Assembly (NCBI GenBank): GCA_037577475.1
Contig: CM075187.1
Coordinates: 120,001-184,000, forward strand
Reading direction: 5' to 3'
Length of the DNA stretch: 64,000 nt
From: Chaunax sp. Z400
Taxonomy: Eukaryota; Chordata; Actinopteri; Lophiiformes; Chaunacidae
The position numbers were made by a program, and so were the translations under genes. Numbering within the stretch: the first letter of the stretch is position 1; each line of letters opens with the position of its first letter. This document shows, piece after piece, positions 1-12,289 of this stretch. The notes under the pieces were generated by a model, which was not told where the DNA came from, did no database searches, and saw only the letters and a program-made list of their open reading frames with translations.

Positions 1-291
1 TGGCCAATCAGACAGGAAGTTCTGCGACTTCAAAGAGGATGACAGGTGATACAAACAGGAAGACAGTTAAAAACAGGTGATACAAACAGGAACAGGTAAA
101 AACGGGTGATACAAACTACATACAGGAACCGTTCTCATCCATGAACCCTTGGAACTCACTCAGCATTTCTCTGTATCTCTCTCTCCCCATTCAGTTTGTA
201 GCTCTCTCACCCACTGCTGCTGTCTGTTTCTTTAATAAGAGTTTAAAGTTGATCTTGACTCCACCCCTTCCAGCATACACCTGTTTCACAG

Positions 292-3200
292 AGCCACCAA
301 CGCCGACTACAAGGGGAGTGGCTTCGACAGAGGTCACCTGGCTGCAGCAGCCAATCACAAGTGGAGTCAGAAAGCCATGGAGGACACCTTCTACCTCAGC
401 AATGTCGCACCACAGGTAAACACACACAGGTGTTGAGAACCATCATCTGGGGTCTGTTACACAAAGGGCTCTAAGAAAAGCCAGGATTCAAGGCCAACTC
501 CTAACTTGAATTACGCTAACAAATGAGTCGTAGCTAATGCGGTACCATAAAGGTAAATTCAAGCTCATCCAATCAGAGTAACTGTAAACAGGTCCAGGTA
601 ATCGTAGATGGATAACAAACAGTGGTAAAGAGAGCATTGATGTTCATGATCACTCAACTACTAGACTGAAACTTGGTAGGAGTGTTAGTCATGTGCCAGG
701 AAGGACCAATCAGATTTTGGGGTGGATCTGGAAAGGGGTGGAGTCTGAATATCTTTTCTTTTTTGAACAGTGGGCTTTTTGGACCGTTTTAGTCAGTGAC
801 ACATAAAAAAAACCTGATGGATTACCATGAAACTGGGTGTAAGGGTTTGTCAAATTTTAGATCTGGATCGTGAAGAAAACCACCATTAGTGAAATATAGT
901 TTCTCTACAATAACTATCAAACTCATAATGATACCAATGTGATCCAGATTCTAGGGGCAGGTTTTCATGGTCCAGGAGTCATATGATGAGGGTCAGCCTA
1001 TCAGGGGACTGATGCTTTTTGGTCAGTTCAATTCAATTTATTTGTATAGAACCAAATCACAACAAAAGTTATATCAAGGCACTTTACAAAAAGCGCAGGT
1101 CTAGACCAACTCTTTATTCTAGAGAGACCCAACACTCCACCATGAGCAAGCACTTGGCGACAGTGGCGACGAAAAACTGCCTTTTAAAAAAAGGCAGAAA
1201 CGTCAAGCAGATCCGAGACTCAAGGTGGGCGGCCCTCTGCTTTGACAGGTTGGGGTGAGAGAGAGAGAGAGGCGTGGAGAGAGGGAGAGGGGATAAGGGA
1301 GGGGGAGAGAGGGAGTAGGGGACAGGGACACAGACATGTTCAACCACTGTAATAATAACAGCTATAATAATAGAGGGATTATAGTTTGTAGTATTTATAA
1401 TAACTACTACAATAACAACACTGATAATAATGATAATATTGATACTGATGTTGATAGTAATAGTAAGAGTAATAATAATAATATGGTAATGATGATGTCA
1501 GAGGGTGTCAACCATGGTCCCAGCAGTAGATCGGTCCACGGTGACCTGTGGGATGAGGGAGTACAAAGACTCCGGAGAAGAAGTCAATTTAGTAACATGA
1601 ATTAATGAGACGTGTGCAAAGGAGGGGGAGAAGAAGAGAGAGGAGCTCAGTGCATCACAGGAAGTCCCCAAGCAGTCTAGGCCTATAGCAGCATAGCTAA
1701 AGGCTAGCCTAAGCCAGCCTTAATTATAAGCTTTATCAAAAAGGACAGTTTTAAACCTACTCTTAAATGTAGAGAGGGTGTTTGCCTCCCGAACTGAAAC
1801 TGAATGATGGTTCCACAGGAGAGGAGCCTGATAGCTGAAGGCTCTGATCCTGTTCTACTTTTGGAGACTCTAGGGATCACAAACTGAGCTGCGTTGGTGG
1901 AGGTTTGTCCTCTTCTAGTTTTATATTTAATTTATTAGGGCTGATTTCCTCTACACTTACATTTTTTTGACTGTCAAATAATCTGGTTGCAAACCAGGGA
2001 CTCAGACAGTTAACTAGACCAGGGGTTCCCAAAGTGGGGAGACGCCGAGGGGGGGTCGCGAGATGATTTTCAGAATCCTCTTAAATTTACTTTTTTGTCT
2101 GGCTTAACACCAAAAGAGGGTGACTGGATATGACTGGATAAGATCACCATTCACTGTAACGACCGCCAGTCATCTGTCATCCGACATGGAGGACACACTG
2201 GTTGAACTGTCAAGTGACCGCACCTTAAAGACAGCTTTTAATTCAAAGACGCTTGCTGAGTTCTGGATTTCAGTCGAGAGAGAATATCCACAGCTATCCA
2301 AGGCCGCGATGGACGTACTGACACCGTTTGGCTGTACATACCTGTGCGAAAAGACTTTCTCGGCACTGACATATATTAGAAATAAATACAGATCGCGTCT
2401 AAATGTGGAGGATGATCTCCGAGTGGCCGTCTCCAAAATTAAACCCAGAATGGACTTGCTGTGCTCCACGCATAGTGCCCACCCATCTCATTAGGTGAGA
2501 TTAACGCTGAAACATAGTAATTCCCAAAATGTAAATTTGCACCACAACAATGTTCACATGTTTACTCAGTGCTACAGTTTATGGCTATTACTTTGACTGA
2601 GATATTCTTCTGCTAACATGGAAATGAAGGTATTGTGTCAAAATTAAGTTTGCATATGACAGCAACAATGTTCACTCATAAGTTACATGGAGATTACTTT
2701 GACTGACGTATTCTGCTTTTATCTTATAGTAAATTGTTATATGTAAAATCATATCATGGTTGTCAGGCTGTTCTGTTCTTTTGTGTTGTCATTATGCCTG
2801 TGTTTGGATACGCCTATTAGTACATGCATCCTGTGCGCACGTTTTCTTATGTTTCAGTCACCTCCGGGGATAGTGGGGGTCGCCAGTCTCTGCACCGTTA
2901 TTTTGGGGGTCGCGGGCTGAAAAGTTTTGGAACCCCTGAACTAGACAGTTAACCCCGGCAGTTAACCTAACAGTTAAACTGATTGTTATCCTGACTGTTA
3001 GCCTGACAGTTAGCCTGCCCCAGACTGGGCTAGTTTCCCAGCATACGTTACCATATTACTGAGCTTACACTATGTTTTACTTGCATTTTGAAACCAAATC
3101 AAGTTAAGATAAATCAGACTAATCAGAATAAACCTGGATTATTTGATAAAACATCTTTATGGAACAGGCCTCTGGAACAATATAATGATGTTCTGTGTTT

Positions 3201-3758
3201 ATTCTTGAGAACCCTCACCTGAACCATAACACCTGGAACAACCTGGAGAAATTATGTCGCTCTCTGACCAAACATTACTTGAACGTCTACGTGTGCACCG
3301 GCCCACTCTACCTGCCCAGGTAACCTCTCTTCTTCTGTGGTGGGTGATGGCTTTCTGGGAGGGGCTACAGGATGACATCAGGTGTGTGTGTGTGTGTGTG
3401 TTGCAGGCAGGAGGCTGATGGAAAACTGTATGTTCGATACCAGGTTCTTGGACGAAACCACATTGCTGTGCCGACACACTTTTTCAAGGTGAGTCCACTG
3501 GTCTGATGATGAAGATTATGAAGAGCAATTGACAGCTGTTAAGCTTACCTGTCTCCTCAGGTGCTGATCTTGGAGCAGCCAGATGGCAGGGGGGTGGAGC
3601 TTCGGTCATATGTTTTACCAAATGGACCAATTGCTGAGAAGGTTCCTCTGGACTGTTTCCTAGTTCCCATAGAAACCATTGAAAGAGCGTCGGGACTCTT
3701 GTTTGTCCCTAACATCATGAAGAGGACCAGTAGCCTGAAGGCCATCACCACTCACTGA
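292..3758 (+). CDS. endog: Endonuclease G, mitochondrial (3' part, four exons)
   Basis: ENDOG is a mitochondrial DNA/RNA non-specific nuclease of the beta-beta-alpha metal family, implicated in mtDNA maintenance and apoptotic DNA breakdown. Four consecutive exons read in phase: 292-415, 3210-3319, 3407-3488 and 3561-3758 (stop TGA 3756-3758). The first carries the catalytic DRGH motif followed by LAAAANHKWSQKAM and the SNVAPQ motif. The second encodes NPHLNHNTWNNLEKL and the YVCTGPLYLP strand. The third ends with IAVPTHFFK, and the last includes FLVPIETIERASGLLFVPN. All junctions are AG/GT. The 5' exons (transit peptide and first part of the nuclease) lie left of the window. The 2.8-kb intron between the first two exons is filled with repeats, including a hAT element. 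No break is seen in the exons. EXOG is less likely because the motif spacing and C-terminus are ENDOG-like. Confidence 0.93.
1024..1995. repeat. Teleost interspersed repeat (LINE/SINE-tail type) in endog intron
   Basis: It begins with an (ATTCA)-rich edge and the reverse complement of a LINE-like 3' tail containing TTGTGATTTGGCGCTATAC. GA-rich and AT-rich middle parts follow, then a block containing GGCCTATAGCAGCATAGCTA. Related copies occur in the opposite orientation at 12480-12750, 17734-18060 and 35092-35167, which shows it is dispersed. Short reading frames inside it have no recognisable homology. I do not know its database name. Confidence 0.7.
2020..2938 (+). mobile_element. hAT DNA transposon, internally deleted, with perfect 8-bp target duplication
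   Basis: The terminal inverted repeats begin CAGGGGTTCC and end GGAACCCCTG. The flanking 8-bp direct repeat AACTAGAC (2012-2019 and 2939-2946) is perfect. Inside, 2120-2494 encodes a 124-residue remnant with the hAT C-terminal dimerisation signature (AMDVLTPFGCTYLCEKTFSAL, then RNKYRSRLNVEDDLR), as in ZBED5/SCAND3-like transposase-derived proteins. The BED finger and most of the catalytic core are missing, so the copy cannot be autonomous. Confidence 0.9.
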
Positions 3759-3897
3759 TCGGACTACCCACAATCCTCTGCTGTGACTACAGGAACGTCA
3801 TTGAGTTCAAATGTTGTCTTTAGAACCGTTCTAGAGGGCTCAACAACTCAAACTGGTCATGTGACCATCTACTGTCTGAATCTTTGTAGAAATTCTG

Positions 3898-3903
3898 ATT
3901 AAA
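3898..3903 (+). promoter_or_regulatory. Probable poly(A) signal of endog (ATTAAA)
   Basis: An ATTAAA hexamer lies 140 nt after the endog stop codon and is the first plausible poly(A) signal downstream. Inferred from position and sequence only. Confidence 0.5.
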
Positions 3904-6324
3904 GTTGATGGCTGTAAACCTGTTCATGAGTTCTCATTACAACCTGAGCACCGAGGTTTCTCAGGATGAGAACGTTTCCTGGTACCTGGTACTAATTTTT
4001 TAGTCTAATGATACTCGTCGGAGGGGGTGTAAATTATGACTGATATGGGTTTCAGGATTGGGTGTGGCTTCACAGCGCCCCATAGAAAAATTCAAAGAAG
4101 CAACCCTCACCGTATGTTTCCCCTGGAAGTACAACATTTGGTACGTGTATCAAAATCTTTAAAAAAAGCCATGACCTAAACCCAACAGGAAATAAGCTGT
4201 TTTGAGTTAAATTATTTTGTTAAAGTTTCACTCGTCATGCTTTAACAAAGTCCGAGAATCAATCCGATCAACCTTTTTTTAATCACCCTCACAATGAAAT
4301 GTTTGTCACAGTGTTCCCATGGCGGCAAGGTGAAAGTCAGTCTCTCGCCATGAAACACTAAGTTGTGCTGACTCAAACATGGTGGGACAGAGAAATGACT
4401 ATATTCAGTTACAGTGATCGCGCCAACTGCTGGCCATAAGCCTTGTATGATAAAGATGATAAGGGCCTGAGCACCGAGGGTGACCGACAGGCTCCGACAG
4501 GCTCCAGGAACCTGTTTTTTAAGGGATAATTCTGTGTGCCTGATGTGCAAAGCTCATTCTCCACACTTTGTCTTCTTATTTATCTTCTTATTTTTCTTCC
4601 ACACACGAAATAGTATCGCAGCATGGCACATATGCAAAATATACATCTAAATGTGCAGATTGATTGGGAATGATGTGCAATGTATTTTGGTAGTGCAAAA
4701 ACATTTTTGTGAAAACCGCAAAGAAATGTGAAAAACTGTCCCATAAGAAATAATGGCAAATCGACCTGACCAGAGGTCAGCCCCACCCCGTGTTGGGTCC
4801 ATGTAACTCCAATACTCTGGCACAAAAATGTGATTAAAAGTTTAACCGGTCACCAGACTTGGGACTTTACTGGGCTAAATGGACATTTTGATATGTAGAC
4901 TGGTTTTCATGAAATCCCAGTTTAGGTTTGGGGTAATTTTGGCTGGTTTGTATGTATTGCAGGAATGTTGACAGAGTGGGTGATGTCATTAGAGTGGAGG
5001 GGAGCTGGAAAATGGTCTAAAAATCTTCTCTTTAAATTGTTCTCACTCCCTCAGTTTTTACTCCACATCCATAATGTTGACATGAAAACTGAAATTTGTG
5101 CACCCCAGAGCACAGGACCAGAACCCCAAACCCACAGAGACAAGTACGCCTGAACATGCATGGAGTGTACCGGTGTCTGTTGGAGCAGAAGGATGAAGAA
5201 AGGGAAGAGAGAAGAGGTGGTATAATCCACACTCTTAACCCTTGAGGACCAGGTTGGGCTCTGAGACGGGTACAGTGGTTCGATCCTACATCTCAGGCAG
5301 GTGATTCTTTGTTATAATTGCTGATCAAGTGTCTTTACCGCTTTTTTCCACTCTATGTGCTTCTGTTAGGTGACATCATCAGGGAATATAACCTTAATGT
5401 TTATAGTTATGCTGATGACACAGCTCTGTATTTCACTGTAGCCTGATGATCACAATGCCCTACGTTCCCTAACCAATGGGACAGCAGCAGTAAAAAACTG
5501 AATGAACAATAACTCCCTGAAAATGAAGATAAAACTGAAGAACTTCCAGTCAGCCCCAAAGTTAAAAGATCAACTCTCTGGTTCATGTGGAGGTTTCACA
5601 TTAAATCAGAGGAAACTTACTGGGGCATTATTTTAATTCTCACATAAAGAAAATGAATTATTACCAAATAAAGGCAGTTTCTATCCATGAAGATGCAGGA
5701 AAAAACATTCATGCTTTTATTTCCCATAAATTAGATTATTGTGATGCTCTTATTACCGAAGCAGTCAATTTAAAAAGTTCCGTTTATTCAGAACTGTGCT
5801 CCTTAAACCATGACAACAGTCAGTTTCGCTCCACTCCATTGGCTCTCAGTATCTCTTAGAAAAAAATAAAGCTCTTACTGGTTTGGGGCCAGCCTATATT
5901 GCAGATTCTCTATTTTATAATCCTTCATGAGCTCTTAAATCTTCTAATGCTGGTTGTTAAATACACTAAATTAGACACACAATAAAATAGGCAGTACATT
6001 TTTCTTTTTTAAACTTTGCTCCTTAACTATGGAAGAGCTACAAGATGAAGCAGAAAACTATTTTTTACTTTGGCTTCAAGTTAATGGTTTCCTCCCAGAT
6101 TTTATTATTCTTACTGGTTTCTGTATTTTACTCTATTTTACATATATTATTTTATACAGTCTAATTTTATTATGTTTTAATGTGGCATGTCTTTTTACTG
6201 TAAAGTGCTTTGAGCTACATCTCTTCTATGACAAGTGCTCTGTGGATAAATAACAGTATTGATCATTGATCAGGTTTGTTGATTAATTGAGGCAGCTAAG
6301 ACAAATGACATGAAAGAAAATCCT
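3904..6324. other. Intergenic stretch endog-ttf1 with decayed repeats
   Basis: No host exon was recognised. 4080-4560 resembles a widespread teleost repeat. 5340-6255 is a decayed LINE, listed separately. The short reading frames here have no recognisable homology. Confidence 0.5.
5340..6255 (+). mobile_element. Decayed L2-like LINE, 3' part with reverse-transcriptase remnant
   Basis: Around 5370-5450 the + strand reads GDIIREYNLNVYSYADDTAL, the fingers/palm segment with the YADDT catalytic box of L2/CR1-type reverse transcriptases. Stops and frameshifts follow. The 3' end near 6200-6250 has the L2-like tail with GTAAAGTGCTTTGAGCTACA. Non-functional. Confidence 0.75.
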
Positions 6325-6330
6325 TTTATT
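6325..6330 (-). promoter_or_regulatory. Poly(A) signal of ttf1 (AATAAA on - strand)
   Basis: The + strand reads TTTATT, which is AATAAA on the - strand, 64 nt past the ttf1 stop. It is the nearest canonical hexamer downstream. Confidence 0.6.
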
Positions 6331-6393
6331 AAAAAGTGAAAAACAATCATCTCATATCCAATCATCAGGACCTTCAAAATACAAGTCATTACT

Positions 6394-9300
6394 CTACTGA
6401 CAGCCAGCATTGAAGTGCGAGAAAGGCCTGCTCTTCAGGCCCCTGTTAGAGTTTGTCTCTGAGCCAGTGTCCTGATTGGCTTGGGGTTGGCTGATTTCCA
6501 TATCCTCATCCCCTGAGGAGAAGATGTCAGACAGCAGGTAGGTGGTCTCCTGCTGTGCCTCCTGCTGTGCCTCCTGCTGCACCTCCTCTCTGCTGAATTT
6601 AGCCAGTTTCTCCTTGAGAACAGGAGCAACGTTCCACCACAGGAAGTCGATGATCTCTGAAGAAACAGCATCAGAATCAGAAAAGTTTTTATTGCCAAGT
6701 ACGTGTGCACATACAAGGAACTTGACTTGGTGTTCTGGTGCTACACAAAGTTAACATAAATCTAAGTGTAGATATAAAATAGAAATTGAGGTAAAAAGAA
6801 ACATCTTCAATATAAAAGAAACATGCAATATAAACAGAGCAAACATTTTTTTTGGTAATGTGCAATAGTGTGACGATTTGCATGGAGTATGTGCAAAAAA
6901 AGAAGAAGAAATGTGCAGAGTTGCATTTCGAGGCACGGGCATATGAACAGTGTGTGGGGAAGGATGGTAAACACTGTTAATGTAACGCACGAGTCCTGCG
7001 ACTATACTTAAATGTAACGTGCAATAGCTATGGGGGGCAGGACACAAGTCAGAGTTTGCTGTGCAGCTGTGGAGGGGGGCAGATGACTGTGTCTTGTTGA
7101 TGAGGCTAGTAGCAGACAGGAAGAAGCTGTTTTTGTGGCATGAGGTTTTGGTCCTGATGGACCGTAGCCTCCTGCCAGAGGGGAGAGTCTCAAAAAGTCT
7201 GTGTCCTGGGTGGGAGGGGTCGGCTACGATCTTTCCCGCCCGCTTCAGGGTCCTGGAGATGTAGAGGTGCTGAAGGGATGGCAGGTTGAACTTCCTGAGC
7301 TGTCACAGGAAGTACATCCTCTGTTGTGCTTTTTTGATCAAGGGGCTGATGTTCATCCCCATTGGAGATGAGCCCAATGAGGGTGGAGTCGTCTGCAGAT
7401 TTCAGGGGCTTGACAGACTGGTGACTGGAGGTGCAGCTGTTTGTGTAGAGAGAGACGAATAGAGGGGAAAGAACACAGCCTTGAGGGGTACCAGTGCTGA
7501 TGGTCCTAGAATCAGAGATCTGTTTGCCCAGCTTCACGTACGATTTCCTGTTGGACAGGAAGTCTATGATCCACCTGCAGGTGGCGTCAGGCACATTTTG
7601 CTGTAGGAGCTTGTTCTGCAGCAGAACTGGAATAATGGTATTGAAGGCAGAACTGAAGTCCACAAACAGGATCCTGGCGTATGTACCTGGGGATTCCAGG
7701 TGTTGGAGGATAAAGTGATGAGCCATGTTTACTGCATCGTCTACAGACCTGTTGGCTCTGTAGGGGAACTGCAGCAGGTCCAGGAGTGGGTCGGTGATGG
7801 TCTTCAGGTGCGACAGCATGAGGCGCTCAAATGATTTGATAACCACAGAGGTCAACGCGACAGGTCTGTACTCATTAAGTCCCATGATCCTTGGCTTTTT
7901 AGGGACGGGGATGATTGTAGATGTCTTGAAGCAGGTTGGGACATGGCACGTCTCCACTGAGGCATTAAAGATGTCTGAACAGCGCAGTGCCTCAGGGTGG
8001 ATGGAGAGACAGAGTCTGGTCCAGCTGCCTGTGGGGTCTCTGTCTCTTGAAGAGCCTGTTAACGTCCTTCTCCAGGATGGAGAGGGCTGCAGTGGGAGAG
8101 GGTAGGGGTGCCTCTGAGGTGAGTAGCTGTGGAGGGGTCCGGGTCCCTGCTTTGATGGGGGATGGGGAACTGGGGTGCTGAGGCTGGAGTCACGGGGGAT
8201 GTTTTCAGGACTGTCCCATTGTCCTTCGAAGCGGCAGTAAAACTCATTCAGGCTGTTGGCTAGGCGTGAGTTGTTAGTGGAGTGGGGGGCTTTTGGTTTA
8301 CAGTTTGTGATCCGTCTGAGTTGTTGATGAACATGGGAAATAAGTCCACAGTGGGTTATAGCCCTGATGTTCATGAGCTCCTCTCTGTTGTAAGAGCTGT
8401 GAGTTGTGGCAAAACACACGTTTACAAACAGAACAATGCACACAAACACACAGGGGCAGCCATCATGTGTGAACAAGAAGAGGATGGAAATAGGAAGAGG
8501 AAGTTACTGAAGCTGGTTTCACGTTAGGGACACACAAGAGTAAGTACCAGTAACATGATAAAGAATACCAGTAACATGATAAAGTATACAAGTTTGATGA
8601 TAAAGTATACCAGTAACATGATAAAGTATACCAGTAACATGATAAAGTATACCAGTAACATGATTAAGTATACCAGTAACATGATTAATACCAGTAAAAT
8701 GATAAAGTATACCATTAACATGATAAAGTATACCAGTAACATGATAAAGTATACCAGTAACATGATTAAGTATACCAGTACCATGTTCAAGTATACCAGT
8801 AACATGATTAAGTATACCAGGAAGATAGAGTATACCACCAGTACTGACCTCCATAAGATAAACTGGTCCAGGAGGGAACTTTGGAAACTTTCAGTCTGTG
8901 GAAACTCTTCTGAACACACACCGATGTCGCGCCACTGAAACACACAACACAGTAGTACTGTAGTACTGCAGGAGTACTACATTAACAGTACTACTACTGC
9001 TACTGAGTCTGATCTGACTCTGGATCAGATAAAGGCCAACACCTGACAGAGTCTCTGATCTGACTCTGGATCAGGACAGTTTGGCCTCTGACCTCACCCA
9101 ACAGAGTAGGCGACCTCGTCCCATCTGATGTCGGCAACGTCGTCCACTTTCAGGTCATACAACCTGAAAGACAAAGGTATTACTGGGATTAAGGTCACAC
9201 CAGTAAAGATCTTCCAGAACAAACTGGGGGTTGGAGTTTGACCAGCAGATGTGACGAACATCATTTAAGCATCCCTGAAGTTCCACCTTAAATTAAAACT

Positions 9301-11989
9301 GAAGCCCATTTAAGGAAGAAATTGAGGGTTTTTTTAATTTCTGAAGAAGCCCTTAACCTGTAAGGTAACCATTGATTAGATCATTAACATTAAAATATGT
9401 GTTACAAGAGTCGCAGGTTCTCCAGAAGACACTGTCCACATGCTTTTGGACATACAGCTAATATATTGTGGCGTGTTTTATTTTGAAAGGTGAGTCCTGT
9501 TTCAGGTGTGTCATGGGATCTTACGTGTTGATGAGGTGGATTTTAAACTTGAGTCCTCCAGCTGATCGGTTGAAGTTTTCACGTGAAGACAGTCTCACCT
9601 TCAGGAGGGTGAACCTGAGACACAGAGACACACTTGCTGCTGTACTGGTACCAGTAAAGCACCAGAACAGCAGCTATACAGCAGGCATACTGACCACTTG
9701 AGTCGACACTGGTTCCAAGACCTGGTCCCAACCTGCTGACTGATCACTTTCCAGGGCAGGTTGTTACATAGCTGGTCTCTGGTCAGACCAAAACCTGCAG
9801 GACTCTGCTGGACCAGAACCTCCAGGTGAGCCTTGAGAGCCTGCTTCAACCTGGACTCCTCTTGTGGACTCCAGGAACCACAATGTGAAGCTGGACAGAC
9901 ACCCACATATAACGTCTGACTCATCAGTGAACTCATCACAGATAACATGAAGTGTGCTCAGGTTGTATGAGTTCCAACAGAACAAGAGAGAACCTCAGGT
10001 GTCAGTGTTTACCGATGTCAGCAAAGCGTTTCTCTACAGAAAACAAACTGCGGTCCATCTTCTGTGAGATTGTCTTCCAGTTGTTACCATGGAGGTTCTG
10101 TAACTTCACAAGAGAGGAAATCTCCTCCTTTGAGAACCTGACAGAGGAGAACCACAGGTAAGATGTACACATACAGAGGGTTATGTACCTAGAATATAAA
10201 GACACAGAGGGTTCTGTACCTAGAATATAAAGACACAGAGGGTTCTGTACCTAAGAATATAAAGACACAGAGGGTTCTGTACCTAGAATATAAAGATACA
10301 GAGGGTTCTGTAACTAGAATGTTCTGGCTGATATTTATATTCTGATAGAACATAGGGTATTATAGTCAATACAGACACAGGTTGATGTAATTAACCTGAC
10401 CTTAACCACTGACCTTCCCTTGTGGTTTCTCTCGTCAAAAATCTTTAAAGCTCTGGTGTAGACCTGCTTACAGGTTCTAGGAATCCCCTCGGCTGGAGAG
10501 AGAGACAGATGATGATTATGATGGTGGTCATACCAAGATGAAGAGCACATCCTCCAACACCGCTGTTTTCACCCAGGTTGCCACTCAAAAAAAATATTGA
10601 CGTGTTGACATAAAATTAATTCAGATTATTACACTCCTAATATCATTTCAGCATGTGACACCATCCACGTATGACTCTGTAAGACTGCATGACTTAGTCA
10701 TATGACAGATGACAGACAGACTGTATCTGCATTCATTTTATGTCAGGCATAATAACGACGTTCATAATGATGTGGATGAGTGTTTATGTACCAATCCTCT
10801 CTAGGAAGCGATGTCGTATCTTCAGCTTTTTTATCCCCGACTCCTCCTCTTTGAACCTGTGAGGACACAGGAGCCGATTGGCCGAGCTGATGCCCGTCAG
10901 AGCAAGGAAGTCTTTAACATTCTCTCCGATTCGTTGATTCTCCTCCTGAGAGAACCGCCCCCGACGCAGGGACACACCTGGAGGACAAGGAACAGGTGTT
11001 ACTCATCTACCTGTTTACATTACCAGTACTATGTAGTTGCAGTACTGTGTAGTACAAGTACCTTGCTGTCTGAAGGTCTTAAAGCGATGCAAGTCGTATC
11101 TCAGAAGGCTATTGATCTGATCAGTTGATTTGTTCTTGACATCTGGAACAAACTCCTGAAGCTCCTCCAATAGAATGTCTCTGACATCATCATGGTCTTC
11201 TCTTCTTCCATTCTGTACTTTGCTCCTCTTCTTCACCTCTTCCTTCTCTTCTTCCTGTGACATCACAACACTCCAGGAACCTTCTTCCTTCTCCTTCTTC
11301 CTAGTGTTGTTAGTTTCCATGGAAACCAAATAGTAAGTTTCTCTGTTGATGTCTGTTGCTGCCATGACGATACTCTCATCACTCAGCCTATTATTCTGTT
11401 TCTTCTTCTTCTCTGCCTCACTGGTCTCCACATCAACCTGTGATCCCTCCTCTTCCTGCTCCTTCCTCTTCTTTTCCTTCTTCTTCTTCTTTTCTGCCCC
11501 ACTGATCTCCATGTCAACCTGTGATACCTCCTCTTCCTGCTCCTGCTCCTTCCTCTTCTTCTCCTTCTTCTTTTCTGCCTCACTGGTCTCCTCTTCCTGC
11601 TCCTTCCATTTCTTCTCCTTCTTCTCTGCCCCACTGATCTCCATGTCAACCTGTGATACCTCCTCTTCCTGCTCCTTCCTCTTCTTTTCCTTCTTCTTTT
11701 CTGCCACACTGATCTCCATGTCAACCTGTGATACCTCCTCTTCCTGCTCCTTCCTCCTCCTTTTCTTCTTCTTTTCTACCTCACTGATCTCCATGTCAAC
11801 CTGTGATACCTCCTCTTCCTGCTCCTTCCTCCTCCTTTTCTTCTTCTTTTCTGCCTCACTGATCTCCATGTCAACCTGTGACACCTCTTCTTCCTGCTCC
11901 TTCCCCCTCTTCTTATTTTTCTTCTTCTTTTCTACCTCATTGATCTCCATGTCAAACTGTGACACCTCTTTCTGCTCCTTCCATCTCTT
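6394..11989 (-). CDS. ttf1: Transcription termination factor 1 (RNA polymerase I), nine exons
   Basis: TTF1 is a Myb-like nucleolar protein that binds rDNA terminator sites and stops Pol I. Exons in transcript order: 11989-11062, 10977-10792, 10492-10414, 10137-10013, 9890-9695, 9614-9525, 9163-9098, 8934-8849 and 6656-6394 (stop 6396-6394). All phases agree, with 2019 nt in frame. The first readable exon holds about eight imperfect 25-residue Lys/Glu-rich repeats, then the conserved lead-in to the Myb region. Myb-like repeats are marked by GRFSQEEN, GRFSKEEISSL with LHGNNWKTIS, and GSWSPQEESRL. The last exon encodes EIIDFLWWNVAPVLKEKL plus an acidic tail, as in mammalian TTF1. No start codon is seen: the 11989 boundary is a splice acceptor, and upstream exon(s) were not found. 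Confidence 0.92.
6667..8430 (-). mobile_element. Rex1/Babar-like non-LTR retrotransposon (LINE) in last ttf1 intron, broken
   Basis: A long - strand frame (about 8350-7190) encodes a LINE reverse transcriptase: LNEYRPVALTSVVIKSFERL, then LLQFPYRANRSVDDAVNMAH, ILFVDFSSAFNTIIP and TGTPQGCVLSPLF. The catalytic box reads SADDSTL instead of FADDTTL. Directly after it the frame jumps to the far C-terminal segment, so the thumb region is deleted and shifted. The 3' end contains AATAAAAACTTTTCTGATTC and abuts the ttf1 terminal exon. Clade assignment is from memory and uncertain. Confidence 0.82.
8541..8832. repeat. Minisatellite, about 21-bp unit
   Basis: About 13 copies of an imperfect unit close to ATACCAGTAACATGATAAAGT lie in the last ttf1 intron, ending 16 nt from the exon 8 donor. 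Several frames stay open through it only because the unit is a multiple of three, so they are not genes. Confidence 0.92.
10160..10322. repeat. Minisatellite, about 31-bp unit, ttf1 intron
   Basis: Five tandem copies of a unit containing ACAGAGGGTTCTGTACCTAG and then AATATAAAGAC lie between the 10137 and 10414 exon edges. Confidence 0.85.
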
Positions 11990-12289
11990 CTAAGGGGAAG
12001 GAGACAGGGGTTTCATGACAGGAGATCAGCAGGAGGGAGTACAGTCTCTAATCAGTTGGTGGATGTGGCTGGAAGAGAAGAAACAAACTTCAGCCTGACA
12101 GTCAGACACTAGTCTGGGTCACTGGTGATACTGGTTCAGACTGGTATGATGGCATTCTATACTGCAGTGGAAACGCATAATTTTAAAACCCTGTAATTTC
12201 TATTCACTAGCCCTAATCTACTGAAACAAACAAATATGTGATTCACTGAATAGACTTTTTTTAAGTACCCACAACCAAAACATGTTAAA

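Noticed and set aside
8519..8943. Repetitive Met/Leu/Tyr frames as a coding exon of ttf1
   Set aside because: They come from the 21-bp minisatellite. Only 8849-8934 fits ttf1 phase and homology.
11346..11993. 215-residue + strand frame rich in Ser, Phe and Cys
   Set aside because: It is the antisense shadow of the ttf1 Lys/Glu repeat exon.
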